DNA from: an uncultured Clostridia bacterium
Lineage (GTDB): Bacteria > Bacillota > Clostridia > Christensenellales > Borkfalkiaceae
DNA: 5,808 nt
Direction of reading: 5' to 3'
Assembly: GCA_945835865.1 (NCBI GenBank)
Contig: CAMAJQ010000060.1
Coordinates: forward strand, 1-5,808
The number at the start of each line of letters is the position of its first letter. The first letter of the stretch is position 1. Below are positions 5,764-5,808 of the stretch, piece after piece. The translations under genes and the position numbers were made by a program. Under the pieces are notes generated by a model. It was given only the letters and a program-made list of their open reading frames with translations. It was not told the origin of the DNA and searched no databases.

Positions 5764-5808
5764 CTACCCGACCGTAAATTCGTCGGAACGATCGGACCAG
5801 CATAAAAA
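5764..5808 (-). other. Edge sequence; possible 3' end of a convergent minus-strand gene
   Basis: The final bases are open on the minus strand from the window edge to TAG at 5764-5766, reading FLCWSDRSDEFTVG before the stop. Another minus-strand frame also stays open until TAA in the same area, so the frame cannot be chosen. A gene ending here would sit directly beside the bidirectional terminator at 5721-5760. About 14 codons are too few to identify anything, and it may equally be non-coding. Confidence 0.2.

Noticed and set aside
1..5808. Mobile element, CRISPR array, toxin-antitoxin or defence cluster
   Set aside because: No transposase, integrase, spaced repeat array or defence-type domain is seen. 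The XRE protein is membrane-tethered and next to rplI, with no toxin-like partner.

Overview
The window looks like ordinary chromosome from a Gram-positive-type bacterium, most likely Bacillota and Clostridia-like. The signs are strong AGGAG-type ribosome binding sites, sigma-A-like promoters, intrinsic terminators, a bacterial-type prolyl-tRNA synthetase with its editing insertion, and a membrane-anchored XRE regulator of a kind common in that phylum. Lineage is inferred from style; no marker here fixes genus or family.

Layout. On the minus strand, reading right to left from a divergent intergenic region (2236-2569), lie proS (prolyl-tRNA synthetase, 2235-508) and, 25 bases further on, a multi-pass membrane protein (482 to the window edge, incomplete). 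The short gap and absence of a terminator suggest one transcript. On the plus strand, tkt (transketolase, 2570-4549) has its own promoter, a leader of about 107 nt with a hairpin, and a terminator, so it is probably monocistronic. It is followed by a small XRE regulator with four predicted membrane helices (4641-5237) and rplI (ribosomal protein bL9, 5263-5709), which look like a two-gene operon closed by a strong terminator at 5721-5760. The last 48 bases may hold the 3' end of a gene converging from the right.

Function. The recognisable genes are housekeeping: proline charging of tRNA, non-oxidative pentose phosphate metabolism, and the large ribosomal subunit. The regulator and the partial membrane protein are the only accessory-looking genes. 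The most interesting signals are regulatory: the promoter of the XRE gene sits so close to its ATG that the mRNA should be leaderless, its -35 box overlaps the U-tract of the tkt terminator, and a closely similar promoter drives tkt. I see no mobile element, CRISPR array, RNA gene or defence-like cluster, and no convincing undescribed system.
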